Shown here piece by piece: positions 1 through 9,442 of a stretch of 64,000 bases of DNA (position 1 is its first letter; every line of letters begins with the position of its first letter). Under the pieces are notes generated by a model. The model saw nothing but the letters and a program-made list of their open reading frames with translations. It searched no databases and was not told where the DNA came from. This stretch comes from an uncultured Desulfobulbus sp. (lineage in GTDB: Bacteria > Desulfobacterota > Desulfobulbia > Desulfobulbales > Desulfobulbaceae): positions 88,501-152,500 of the forward strand of contig NZ_OY762276.1 of assembly GCF_963665445.1 (NCBI RefSeq). The letters are read 5' to 3'. Made by a program: the position numbers and the translations under genes.

Positions 1-2
1 AG

Positions 3-80
3 GATGCCTTTGCCGAGATCGCCCCGCTGGTGGATCGGTTCCTCGCGCGCGCCTTGAGCAAAGGACAACCCCATGACTGA
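3..80 (+). CDS. oleB: C-terminal tail of an alpha/beta hydrolase, probable OleB (partial)
   Basis: An open frame enters from the left edge and stops at 78-80, overlapping the start of oleC by 8 bases. The 25 visible residues (DAFAEIAPLVDRFLAR and so on) fit the last helix of an alpha/beta hydrolase. In ole clusters the gene before oleC is normally oleB, the beta-lactone decarboxylase of the haloalkane dehalogenase fold. The assignment rests on position and this short helix, because all catalytic residues lie outside the window. Confidence 0.5.
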   Translation, partial: DAFAEIAPLVDRFLARALSKGQPHD

Positions 81-1695
81 TTGCGACATCGCCTCCGCAC
101 TGTACCAGGCGGCAGCGCGCCTCGGTGAACAGAGAGCGCTCACCGCCCTTGAAAACGGCAGCTGGCGTCAATGGAGCTTTGCCCAACTGGCGGGAAATAG
201 CCAGGGCTTTGCCGCCGCCCTGAATGCGCGCGGTGTCCGACGTGGCGACCGGGTCATGCTCATGGTGCGGCCGTCGATGGAGTTCGTCTGCCTGACCTTT
301 GCCCTGTTCCAGTTGGGCGCGGTGGTGATCCTCATCGATCCGGGCATGGGCTATAAAAACCTGCTCCGCTGTATCGGTTCGGTCCGGCCGGACATTCTGG
401 TGGGGATTTCCAAGGCCATCCTCTTCAGCCACATCTTTCGTTCTCCCTTCAGGTCGGTGCGGCAGCGCATCCTGGTCGGCAAGGGCGGATTCTTGGGTGG
501 TCGAGGCCTTGCTCCCCTCTATGGAGGTCATCTTCCCAACTTTACGGCAGCAAATGACGATCTTGCCGCCATCATCTTCACCACCGGATCCACTGGTCCG
601 CCCAAAGGGGTCGAGTATACCCACGGCATATTTCACACCCAACTACGGCTTATTCGGGATTATTTCGGGATCAAGGAGGGCGATATCGACCAACCGGGCT
701 TTCCCCTGTTCGGCCTTTTTGCCACCGCCCTTGGCGCCCAGGCGGTCATCCCGGATATGGATCCGACGCGGCCGGCCCAGGTCGATCCCCAAAAATTTGT
801 CCATACCCTGCTGGTGCACAAGGTCAGCTATTCCTTTGGTTCGCCGGCGATCTGGAATGTGGTCAGCCGTTATTGCCTGGAAAAGGGGATCGTTTTGCCA
901 GTGCGCAAGGTGCTCATGGCCGGTGCCCCGGTTCCGGGCGAACTGGTGGAGCGGGTACAGCAGATCTTGCCGCCGGAGGGGCTCATCTTCACCCCCTACG
1001 GTGCGACCGAGAGCCTGCCTGTGGCCGCCATCGAGGGCCGGGAAATAGTGGAGCAGACCTGGGCAATGACCAGGATCGGCCGTGGTGCCTGTGTCGGTCG
1101 CCCCTTGCCCGAAATGGAGATTGCCATCATTGAACCTGTGGACGGGCCGATTGAGCATTGGCAGCAGGCGCGTCAGGTGAGCACGGGTGAGATCGGGGAA
1201 ATCGTGGTGCGCGGACCGGTGGTCACCCGTGCCTATGCCGGCAATGCCGAGGAAACCGCGCATGCCAAAATATCCGACGCCCAGGGATTCTGGCACCGCA
1301 TGGGCGATATGGGCTATGTGGATGGACAGGGACGCCTTTGGTTCTGTGGGCGCAAGGCGCATCGGGTGGCGACAAAGAAAGGCATGCTCTATACCATCTG
1401 CTGCGAGGCTATTTTCAACGATCATCCCCAGGTTCGCCGGTCGGCCCTGGTTGGCCTGGGACCGTGGGGCAGGCAGATGCCGGTCCTGATTGTCGAGCCA
1501 GTGACCAAGGTGGGCAATGAGGAACATTTGTTTACCGAGTTACGGGAGTTGGCAAAGGCCAATGATCTGACACAGGATATTGAACAGTTCCTGCTGCATC
1601 CCGCCTTTCCGGTGGATATTCGCCACAACGCCAAAATTTTTCGGGAGAAGCTGGCTGATTGGGCCGGTAAACGGATGCTGCTGCCAAACGGCTGA
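73..1695 (+). CDS. oleC: OleC-type AMP-dependent synthetase (beta-lactone synthetase)
   Basis: This 540-residue protein belongs to the ANL adenylating superfamily. The phosphate-binding loop FTTGSTGPPKGV lies near residues 168-179, the hinge region DMGYVDGQGRLWFCGRK lies around 415-431, and the C-terminal lysine is K521 in RHNAKIFREKL. OleC is known to activate a 2-alkyl-3-hydroxy acid with ATP and close it to a cis-beta-lactone, which OleB decarboxylates to an olefin. The identification as OleC rather than a generic acyl-CoA ligase rests on the neighbours: an alpha/beta hydrolase tail overlapping its start and an OleD-like reductase 31 bases downstream. Purified OleBCD proteins form a large assembly in other bacteria. 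Confidence 0.85.
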   Translation: MTDCDIASALYQAAARLGEQRALTALENGSWRQWSFAQLAGNSQGFAAALNARGVRRGDRVMLMVRPSMEFVCLTFALFQLGAVVILIDPGMGYKNLLRCIGSVRPDILVGISKAILFSHIFRSPFRSVRQRILVGKGGFLGGRGLAPLYGGHLPNFTAANDDLAAIIFTTGSTGPPKGVEYTHGIFHTQLRLIRDYFGIKEGDIDQPGFPLFGLFATALGAQAVIPDMDPTRPAQVDPQKFVHTLLVHKVSYSFGSPAIWNVVSRYCLEKGIVLPVRKVLMAGAPVPGELVERVQQILPPEGLIFTPYGATESLPVAAIEGREIVEQTWAMTRIGRGACVGRPLPEMEIAIIEPVDGPIEHWQQARQVSTGEIGEIVVRGPVVTRAYAGNAEETAHAKISDAQGFWHRMGDMGYVDGQGRLWFCGRKAHRVATKKGMLYTICCEAIFNDHPQVRRSALVGLGPWGRQMPVLIVEPVTKVGNEEHLFTELRELAKANDLTQDIEQFLLHPAFPVDIRHNAKIFREKLADWAGKRMLLPNG

Positions 1696-1726
1696 TAAGC
1701 ACCAGCCTTTCCGGGAGAAAGGCGCA

Positions 1727-2740
1727 ATGAAGGAAAGGATGATGCAGGCAGAAAATGTTGTGGTCACCGGCGGTGGTGGGTTTATCGGCAAGGCCCTGGT
1801 ACAGGCACTCCTCGTTGAGGGTGCCCGGGTTACAGTGATTGGGCGCAACCCCTATCCTGATCTAGAGGCCCAAGGGGTTCGTTGCCTCCAGGGAGACATT
1901 TGCGATCAGGAATTTCTTTTCAAGGTATTTGCAGGATGCACCACCGCCTTTCATGTTGCGGCCAAGGCGGGAATATGGGGGCCGAAAAAAGACTATTTCG
2001 TGATCAATACCCTGGGCACAGAGAATGTACTCAGAGCCTGCCGCCACAATCAGGTGGCCAATCTGGTCTATACCTCAACCCCCTCGGTGGTGTTTGACCG
2101 GAAAAATATTGAGGCTGGTGACGAATCATTGCCCTATGCCCACAAAACACTGTGTCATTATGCCGCATCCAAGATAGCGGCGGAAAAGGCGGTGCTTGCT
2201 GCGAATGCGCCCGAACTGCGGACAGTCGCGATTCGCCCGCACCTTGTCTGGGGGCCGGGGGATCGAAACTTGATTCCACGCCTGGTGGAACGGGGCAGGG
2301 CGGGTATGCTCAAGGTGGTCGGATCCGGCAGGAACAGGGTGGATATTGCCTATATAGATAATGTCGTTCATCTCCATATGCTCGCGGCAAAGAACCTGCA
2401 GACCACGGCCACGGCCGCTGGAGAGGCCTTTTTTATCGGACAAAATGACCCGGTCGTTTTGTGGGACTGGATCAATGAACTTTTTGCCAGGATGAATATT
2501 AACCCGGTGAAATCACGGGTGCCATTTTCCCTTGCTTACATGGTAGGGGCATGTCTTGAACTGAGAGGAACACTGCTGGGGCAAAAAGAGGAACCCAAAA
2601 TGACCCGCTTCCTTGCCCACCAATTGTCGCATTCTCACTGGTTTAGTCATAGGAAGGCCGAAAATATTTTGGGGTATCGGGAAAAAGTCTCTTCTGAGGC
2701 CGGGATGGAACGGTTACTCGCCTGGATGCATCAAAAATAA
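1727..2740 (+). CDS. oleD: OleD-type NAD(P)-dependent 2-alkyl-3-oxoalkanoate reductase
   Basis: This 337-residue extended short-chain dehydrogenase has the N-terminal nucleotide-binding motif VVVTGGGGFIGKA and the catalytic YAASK. The frame is open back to 1580, but that extension lies inside oleC; the ATG at 1727 follows a purine-rich GGGAGAAAGG, and ATGs at 1739 and 1742 are alternatives. OleD reduces the 2-alkyl-3-keto acid made by OleA to the 3-hydroxy acid used by OleC. The protein also resembles 3-beta-hydroxysteroid dehydrogenases, which share the fold; the oleC neighbour decides the call. No gene follows in the same operon. Confidence 0.82.
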   Translation: MKERMMQAENVVVTGGGGFIGKALVQALLVEGARVTVIGRNPYPDLEAQGVRCLQGDICDQEFLFKVFAGCTTAFHVAAKAGIWGPKKDYFVINTLGTENVLRACRHNQVANLVYTSTPSVVFDRKNIEAGDESLPYAHKTLCHYAASKIAAEKAVLAANAPELRTVAIRPHLVWGPGDRNLIPRLVERGRAGMLKVVGSGRNRVDIAYIDNVVHLHMLAAKNLQTTATAAGEAFFIGQNDPVVLWDWINELFARMNINPVKSRVPFSLAYMVGACLELRGTLLGQKEEPKMTRFLAHQLSHSHWFSHRKAENILGYREKVSSEAGMERLLAWMHQK

Positions 2741-2934
2741 CCGGGAAAATATGGGGCAGGAAATTTTTTTGCGGCAAATTCCGGTTGGCATGAGTGCGGA
2801 GATACGCTATTTTGCGACCGCTTTCACTCTCCTGGGGCGGAGAAAGGGGGAACCAGAGCCATCTTGGAAATATGCCCCTAAATCGCGAGAAACAAGCATA
2901 ACTGAAAAATCCTATAAATATTATTTAAAAAGAT

Positions 2935-2963
2935 TTGACAGCGGTTGCAAATTTCAGTAGTTA
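2935..2963 (+). promoter_or_regulatory. Candidate sigma-70 promoter for the atp operon
   Basis: A perfect -35 hexamer TTGACA (2935-2940) is followed after 17 bases by the weak -10 candidate TAGTTA (2958-2963); AGTTAT one base earlier is no better. It lies about 80 bases upstream of the first atp start codon. The -10 match is poor, so only the -35 is convincing. Confidence 0.4.
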
Positions 2964-2969
2964 TCCACA
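2961..2969 (+). promoter_or_regulatory. Single perfect DnaA box
   Basis: TTATCCACA matches the strong DnaA-box consensus exactly and overlaps the candidate -10 region of the atp promoter. No second box was noticed nearby, so an origin is unlikely; a regulatory DnaA site or chance are the alternatives. Confidence 0.45.
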
Positions 2970-3040
2970 GCGGAAGATGAACCGCCATTCACTTGATTTG
3001 GCGGGTAATTGCCATATTTTCAGTAATGAGGGGTAGTTAA

Positions 3041-3472
3041 ATGATTTCGATTGATGTCACGTTGTTAATGCACATTGTCAACATGGTTGTGTTGATGTTT
3101 GTCCTCAATGCAATTCTGTACAAGCCTGTCCTCGCGATTTTGGAAAAACGGGCGCAGAAGATCGAATCGCTTAACGGCGACGTTGCTCAGTTCGAGCAGA
3201 ATGCCCGTCAGCGGCAGGCAGAGCTTGATCAAAAAATGCGTGAGGCGAGCACCAAGGCCAAAAAGGCATTGGATGGCGCGCGGGCCCAGGCTCAGGCAGC
3301 CGGTGCTGAGAAGTTGGCAGCTATCCGCAAGGAATCTGACAGTGTAAAGGAGACGCAACTGGCCGATCTTCGTTCGCAGATTGAAGTCGCCAGAAAGGAG
3401 CTTGAGGGAAATGCCGCGGGGTTCGCCCAGGCAATGGCAGGAAAGATACTTGGAAGGAGTCTGGACGCATGA
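3041..3472 (+). CDS. atpF': ATP synthase F0 subunit b' (AtpF-like)
   Basis: This 143-residue protein has one N-terminal membrane helix (roughly residues 7-30) followed by a long charged, alanine-rich coiled coil, the form of an F0 stator b subunit. It is the first of two b-type genes, as in organisms that build a b/b' heterodimer. The stator links the membrane a subunit to delta and the F1 head so that rotation drives catalysis. The ATG at 3041 has a good ribosome-binding site (GAGGGG, 7 bases away). The next gene starts at 3469, overlapping by 4 bases. Confidence 0.88.
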   Translation: MISIDVTLLMHIVNMVVLMFVLNAILYKPVLAILEKRAQKIESLNGDVAQFEQNARQRQAELDQKMREASTKAKKALDGARAQAQAAGAEKLAAIRKESDSVKETQLADLRSQIEVARKELEGNAAGFAQAMAGKILGRSLDA

Positions 3473-4218
3473 AAGCTTGTATCACAACAGTTTTACGGCC
3501 GGCACTGCTGGCTATCCTGATCGGGGTGATGCCGGTCACGTTTGCGCAGGCAAACGAGGCCCCGGCAACCGCCGCCCATCAGGAGGTAACGGCGGATGCC
3601 CACTCGGCAGCGCCGGCGGCTGCTGGACACGAAGCAGCTGTTGAAGCACACGGCGCTGCAGCAGAGGCCCACGGTGCAGCCGCAGAGGCGCATGGAGCAG
3701 ATGCTCACCATGGGGGGCTTGCAGCGATGTTGACCCCGGAGAAGTTGAAAGACCTGTTCTGGCGGGCAGTCAACTTTCTCGCACTGGTTGTCCTCCTGGT
3801 CAAGTTCGGTGCCAAACCGATCGTGTCCGGACTCAGCGGGCGGCAGCAGCAGATCCGTGAAGAACTTGAAACCCTGACCGCTCGTCGCGACGAGGCCGAG
3901 GCATCCTACAAAGAGTTTTCGGCAAAGCTCGCTGGCATGGAGCGCGAAATGGATGTGATCGTCGAAAAGGCCATCGCCCAGGCTCAGGTTGAAAAGGAAC
4001 GCATTCTGGCTGAGGCTGAAAAGGCTGCTGAAGATATCAAGCGTCAGGCGGAAGCGGCTGTCATGGCCGAATTGGAAGATGCCAAGCGGACCCTTCGTGA
4101 AGAAGTCGCTGAGCAGGCTGCAGCCATGGCTGAGGAGTTGATCGTTAAAAATCTGACCGCTGCGGATCAGGTCGCGATCACTGAACAGTATCTTGAAAGA
4201 GTGGGTGCGGTACAGTGA
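3469..4218 (+). CDS. atpF: ATP synthase F0 subunit b with signal peptide and His/Ala-rich repeat insert
   Basis: This 249-residue protein is much longer than the usual b subunit of about 160. It starts with a signal peptide (residues 1-27, probable cleavage after AQA), then an Ala/His-rich stretch (about 37-81) with three copies of a seven-residue unit centred on EAHG, then a membrane helix (about 98-113) and the usual b-type coiled coil. If the signal works, the His-rich part lies outside the cytoplasmic membrane. Signal-bearing b subunits occur in related anaerobes; the repeat is the unusual part. It ends in a GTGA overlap with atpH. Confidence 0.85.
   Translation: MKACITTVLRPALLAILIGVMPVTFAQANEAPATAAHQEVTADAHSAAPAAAGHEAAVEAHGAAAEAHGAAAEAHGADAHHGGLAAMLTPEKLKDLFWRAVNFLALVVLLVKFGAKPIVSGLSGRQQQIREELETLTARRDEAEASYKEFSAKLAGMEREMDVIVEKAIAQAQVEKERILAEAEKAAEDIKRQAEAAVMAELEDAKRTLREEVAEQAAAMAEELIVKNLTAADQVAITEQYLERVGAVQ
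3643..3705 (+). repeat. Three degenerate 21-bp tandem repeats inside atpF
   Basis: Three consecutive 21-base units encode EAHGAAA, EAHGAAA and EAHGADA. Synonymous third positions differ between units, so the repeat has been kept at the protein level rather than being a recent slippage product. Confidence 0.8.
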
Positions 4219-4763
4219 GACATACAATACTAGCTCGTCGATATGCAAAAGCGCTTTTTTCTTTGGGAAAAGAGCAAGACAAAACTGGAGAGTACAGTGA
4301 AATGCTCGCCGCCATCGCCGGTCTCATCGTCGATGCGGAAGCAGGTGTGGGCGATGCCCTGAATAACCCGCTGTACCCGTTGGATGTTCGGCAGAAAGTC
4401 ATGGCCAAAATCGCAGAGTCCGTCCAGGCTGATGCGATTATGACCAGCTTTTTGAATCTGCTGATTGAAAAGAAACGTGCCGATATCCTGCCCGACATCG
4501 CCTATGAATTACAGGTCATGGTCGATAAGGATCAGAATATCAGCCACGGTTCCATTATTTCCGCCATCGAACTTGATCAGACCTTGCTGGGCAAGATTCA
4601 GGCGACTTTGGAAAAACTCACAGGTAATAAGGTTATACTTGAAACCCAGGTCGATCCGTCCATTATAGGCGGGATTATTGCCAAGGTTGGTGACTTGGTG
4701 CTGGACGGAAGTATAAAGACGCAACTTAATGGATTAAAGGAATCTATCAAGGGGAGAGAATAA
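4215..4763 (+). CDS. atpH: ATP synthase F1 subunit delta
   Basis: This 182-residue OSCP/delta protein begins RHTILARRYAKALFSLGKEQ, typical of the family, and ends with the expected glycine-rich GGIIAKVGDLVLDGSIKTQL. It sits on top of the F1 head and joins it to the b/b' stator. Translation starts at a GTG whose bases overlap the atpF stop codon, suggesting translational coupling. Confidence 0.95.
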   Translation: MRHTILARRYAKALFSLGKEQDKTGEYSEMLAAIAGLIVDAEAGVGDALNNPLYPLDVRQKVMAKIAESVQADAIMTSFLNLLIEKKRADILPDIAYELQVMVDKDQNISHGSIISAIELDQTLLGKIQATLEKLTGNKVILETQVDPSIIGGIIAKVGDLVLDGSIKTQLNGLKESIKGRE

Positions 4764-4766
4764 TCA

Positions 4767-6290
4767 ATGCAGATCAAAGCCGAAGAAATCAGCCAGATTA
4801 TAAAAGATCAAATCGCTGGCTTTAAGAATGAGATCGACCTGAAGGAAACCGGAACCGTACTTTCCGTTGGTGACGGTATTGCACGTGTGTATGGCGTAGA
4901 AAATTGTCAGGCCATGGAGCTGCTTGAGTTCCCCGGCGGTATTTTCGGTCTGGCCCTCAACCTCGAGGCCGACAACGTCGGTTGCGCCATCCTGGGTGAT
5001 GTTCGCGACATCAAAGAGGGTGACATCGTCAAGCGGACCGGTCGTATCGCCGAGGTTCCGGTTGGTCCCGAGATGGAAGGCCGCGTTGTCGACGGTATCG
5101 GCCAAGCCATCGACGGCAAGGGCCCGATCAACGCCCAGGAGACACGCAAGATCGAGGTCCTCGCTCCCGGCGTTATCGCCCGTAAGTCCGTTCATGAGCC
5201 CTGCTACACCGGCGCCAAGGCCGTTGACGCCATGACCCCGGTAGGCAAGGGACAGCGCGAGCTCGTCATCGGCGACCGTCAGATCGGCAAGACCGCACTC
5301 TGCGTTGACGCCATCATCGCCCAGAAGAACACCGATGTTCACTGCATCTACGTCGCCATCGGCCAGAAGAAATCGACGGTTGCCCTGGTTGTTGAAGCCC
5401 TGCGTAAACACGGTGCCATGGAATACACCACCGTTGTTGCCGCCTGCGCCTCCGATCCCGCGCCGATGCAGTACGTATCCGCCTTCGCCGGTTGCGCCAT
5501 GGGTGAGTACTTCCGAGATAAAGGCCAGCATGCGCTGATCATCTACGATGATCTTTCCAAACAGGCCGTTGCCTACCGTGAACTTTCCCTGCTGCTCCGC
5601 CGTCCTCCGGGACGTGAGGCCTACCCTGGTGACATCTTCTTCAACCACTCCCGTCTGCTTGAGCGCGCCTCCAAGGTGAGCGACGCCCTGGGCGCCGGTT
5701 CTCTGACCGCTCTGCCGATCATCGAGACCCAGGCTGGTGACGTTTCCGCCTTTATTCCGACCAACGTTATCTCCATTACCGACGGTCAGGTATACCTCGA
5801 GCCGAGTTTGTTCTTCGCCGGTGTTCGCCCCGCGATCAACGTCGGTCTCTCCGTATCCCGCGTTGGTGGTGCCGCTCAGGTCAAGGCCATGAAACAGGTT
5901 GCCGGAACCCTGCGACTGGATCTGGCCCAATATCGTGAACTCGCAGCCTTCGCCTCCTTCGGCTCTGACCTCGATGCCGCAACGCAGGCCCAGTTAACCC
6001 GCGGTGAGCGGTTGGTTGAGATCCTCAAACAACCCCAGTATCAGCCGCTGCCCATGGAAAAACAGGTGACCATCATTTTCGCTGGTACCAAGGGCTTCCT
6101 CGATAAATTCCCGGTGAACACCCTGGCTGACTACGAGCAAGAGTTGTATACCTACATCGAAACCAATGAACCTTCCATTTTCTCCGAACTCGCCGAGAAG
6201 CAGGTCATCACTCCCGAGTTGGAAGAGAAAATGAAAAAGACACTGGCAACCTTCGGTGAAACCTTCAAGGCAACAAAGGGCCTGAACTGA
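4767..6290 (+). CDS. atpA: ATP synthase F1 subunit alpha
   Basis: This 507-residue protein is full length for the family. It carries the non-catalytic nucleotide site [15 protein letters not shown] near residue 170 and the alpha-subunit signature around [14 protein letters not shown] near residue 360. Alpha alternates with beta in the F1 hexamer and provides the arginine finger. It starts 3 bases after atpH stops. A 388-codon open frame on the opposite strand is a shadow produced by the strong codon bias of this highly expressed gene. Confidence 0.98.
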   Translation: MQIKAEEISQIIKDQIAGFKNEIDLKETGTVLSVGDGIARVYGVENCQAMELLEFPGGIFGLALNLEADNVGCAILGDVRDIKEGDIVKRTGRIAEVPVGPEMEGRVVDGIGQAIDGKGPINAQETRKIEVLAPGVIARKSVHEPCYTGAKAVDAMTPVGKGQRELVIGDRQIGKTALCVDAIIAQKNTDVHCIYVAIGQKKSTVALVVEALRKHGAMEYTTVVAACASDPAPMQYVSAFAGCAMGEYFRDKGQHALIIYDDLSKQAVAYRELSLLLRRPPGREAYPGDIFFNHSRLLERASKVSDALGAGSLTALPIIETQAGDVSAFIPTNVISITDGQVYLEPSLFFAGVRPAINVGLSVSRVGGAAQVKAMKQVAGTLRLDLAQYRELAAFASFGSDLDAATQAQLTRGERLVEILKQPQYQPLPMEKQVTIIFAGTKGFLDKFPVNTLADYEQELYTYIETNEPSIFSELAEKQVITPELEEKMKKTLATFGETFKATKGLN

Positions 6291-6308
6291 GCACAAGGGT
6301 AAATTCTT

Positions 6309-7187
6309 ATGCCTGGATTAAAGGACGTTAAAGATAAAATCACCGGCGTGAAGAAAACCGCGCAGATTACCAAGGCCATGAATATGGTGGCCTCGGCCAA
6401 ATTGCGTGGCGCCCAGGAGAAGATGGAGCGCTTTCGTCCGTATGCTGGAAAATTCGCCGAAGCAATGCGCGACTTATCCGGCGGTATGGAAAGCACAGAC
6501 CTTCCTCTCATGGAAGTCCGTGACGTAAAATCGGTCGAGATCGTTGTCGTGACCTCCGACCGCGGCTTGTGCGGAAGCTTCAACGCCAATATTATTAAAG
6601 AAGCTGAAAGGCTCAAAAAAAATTACGAGGCGGCAGGCAAGAAAGTCAGCTTCGTTACCGTGGGGCGAAAGGGTACGCAGGCGCTGAAAAAATCAGGCCT
6701 TTTGCGCAAATCCTTCAACGATATCATGGGCTCGTTCCAGATGTTCAACGCCCGTGAGATCTCCCAAGATATCACCGAGGCCTTTCTCGCCGGTGAGAGT
6801 GATCAGGTTGACATCATCTACGGTAAATTCTACTCGGTTGCGGTGCAGAAACCGGAAGTCGAAGAGCTGTTGCCGATCAAACCTGTGAGCTCTGATGAGG
6901 GCGGCGCTCGGGAAACAACCGGCGCCACCGGCTCATACACCTATGAGCCGGACCCCAATGAGATCATGGAAGTACTGCTTCCTCTGTTTCTCAATGTGCA
7001 AATCTATCACGCCATGCTCGAAGTCGGTGCCTCTGAACATGCTGCTCGTATGACAGCCATGGATAACGCCACCAATGCATGCAAGGATATGATTAAAGAT
7101 TTGACCCAGCTGTACAACAAAGCACGTCAGGCGGCAGTTACCAACGAGTTGATGGATATCGTCGGTGGTGCCGAGGCGTTGAAATAA
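6309..7187 (+). CDS. atpG: ATP synthase F1 subunit gamma
   Basis: This 292-residue central-stalk subunit has the conserved N terminus MPGLKDVKDKITGVKKTAQI and the C-terminal helix with the MTAMDNATNACKDMI signature. Gamma rotates inside the alpha3beta3 hexamer and couples proton flow to ATP synthesis. The 47-base gap to atpD contains a small hairpin (AATACC-ctat-GGTATT, 7193-7208), possibly an RNA-processing site that lets atpD be expressed more strongly. Confidence 0.97.
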   Translation: MPGLKDVKDKITGVKKTAQITKAMNMVASAKLRGAQEKMERFRPYAGKFAEAMRDLSGGMESTDLPLMEVRDVKSVEIVVVTSDRGLCGSFNANIIKEAERLKKNYEAAGKKVSFVTVGRKGTQALKKSGLLRKSFNDIMGSFQMFNAREISQDITEAFLAGESDQVDIIYGKFYSVAVQKPEVEELLPIKPVSSDEGGARETTGATGSYTYEPDPNEIMEVLLPLFLNVQIYHAMLEVGASEHAARMTAMDNATNACKDMIKDLTQLYNKARQAAVTNELMDIVGGAEALK

Positions 7188-7219
7188 TATTCAATACCCT
7201 ATGGTATTTTAAAGTTTAG

Positions 7220-8653
<1,434 letters not shown>

Positions 8654-8683
8654 TCCCTTCTACCCTGATTTGAGGTACGAGCA

Positions 8684-9100
8684 ATGGCGCAAATTCAATT
8701 AGAAGTTGTTACCCCAAGCGGAGCGGTTGTCAGTGAGGAAGTAGATATCGTCACTGCGCCCGGTGTGGGTGGTGAGTTTGGTGTACTTGCCAATCATGCT
8801 CCTTTTTTGAGTACCATTAAAACCGGCACACTGAGCTTTAAGAAAGATCGTGCTGCCAAATTCCTGATGGTTACCGGCGGTTTTACCGAGGTATCCAACA
8901 ACAAAATCACTTTCCTTGTTGAAAGTGCTGAGTTTGGCAACGATATCGACGTTGAGCGTGCCCTGCGGGCCAAGGAACGAGCTGAGAAACGTTTGACCCA
9001 GGCCCAGCAAAGCACCGAGAAAATCAATCGGGTACGAGCTGAAGCCGCATTGCAACGGGCTATGGCTCGAATCAGAACCGCAGAGATGTCCCGCGGCTGA
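8684..9100 (+). CDS. atpC: ATP synthase F1 subunit epsilon
   Basis: This 138-residue protein has the N-terminal beta-sandwich typical of epsilon ([32 protein letters not shown]) and a C-terminal helical hairpin rich in Arg, Glu and Ala. Epsilon binds gamma and can inhibit ATP hydrolysis. It is the last gene of the operon; a strong terminator follows 25 bases after the stop. The a (atpB) and c (atpE) subunit genes are absent here and must lie elsewhere. Confidence 0.96.
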   Translation: MAQIQLEVVTPSGAVVSEEVDIVTAPGVGGEFGVLANHAPFLSTIKTGTLSFKKDRAAKFLMVTGGFTEVSNNKITFLVESAEFGNDIDVERALRAKERAEKRLTQAQQSTEKINRVRAEAALQRAMARIRTAEMSRG

Positions 9101-9442
9101 TTCAACCGAACGATAGAAATGCAAGAAAGGCTGCCCCCGGATTGGGGGCAGCCTTTTTTTGTTTTGAGTGTTTGTCGATTTGGGTTGAGCTTGATCTGTT
9201 CCCACCTTATTTTCATGGGGGAAGAATGCGAAGCATTGTCCTGGAAAATGAACACGGTCATCGCTGCTCGAGTTTCTTCCCTGCACCCGTTTCTCTGAAA
9301 GAGTCGACAAAGCCTGGCCAATGAGGGAAGAGATTCTATTTCTTCTCACCTCAGCGTTCAAAACTTCATGCTATTGTTCTTTGAACCGGCGGTATGTTTC
9401 TAGAAAAAAGGGGAGATAGGAGGGAAGAGAGCGAGCAATCAA
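9101..9442. other. Intergenic region between atpC and the amidase gene
   Basis: This 342-base gap between convergent genes holds the atp terminator at its left end. The rest contains only short open frames without ribosome-binding sites or recognisable protein sequence, and no tRNA-like fold was seen. Confidence 0.6.
9126..9160 (+). terminator. Rho-independent terminator of the atp operon
   Basis: A perfect 13-bp stem (9126-9138 with 9144-9156), a 5-base loop and a run of T to 9160 follow the atpC stop. The GC-rich stem and T tract are textbook for intrinsic termination. Confidence 0.95.

Larger units (their letters stand above)
2741..3040. other. Intergenic region upstream of the atp operon
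   Basis: This 300-base AT-richer gap separates oleD from the ATP synthase genes. It holds a candidate promoter and a perfect DnaA box, both listed separately, and the ribosome-binding site GAGGGG at 3028-3033 for the first atp gene. An open frame running from oleD to 2960 has no coding character and is not annotated. No hairpin terminator is visible after oleD. Confidence 0.6.

Noticed and set aside
2613-2960. 115-codon plus-strand frame spanning the oleD end and the atp leader
   Set aside because: It begins inside oleD in another frame, has no ribosome-binding site, and runs across the promoter region.
4764-5930. 388-codon open frame on the minus strand opposite atpA
   Set aside because: It is an antisense shadow caused by strong codon bias in atpA; the translation is low-complexity Gly/Asp/Asn-rich and matches nothing recognisable.
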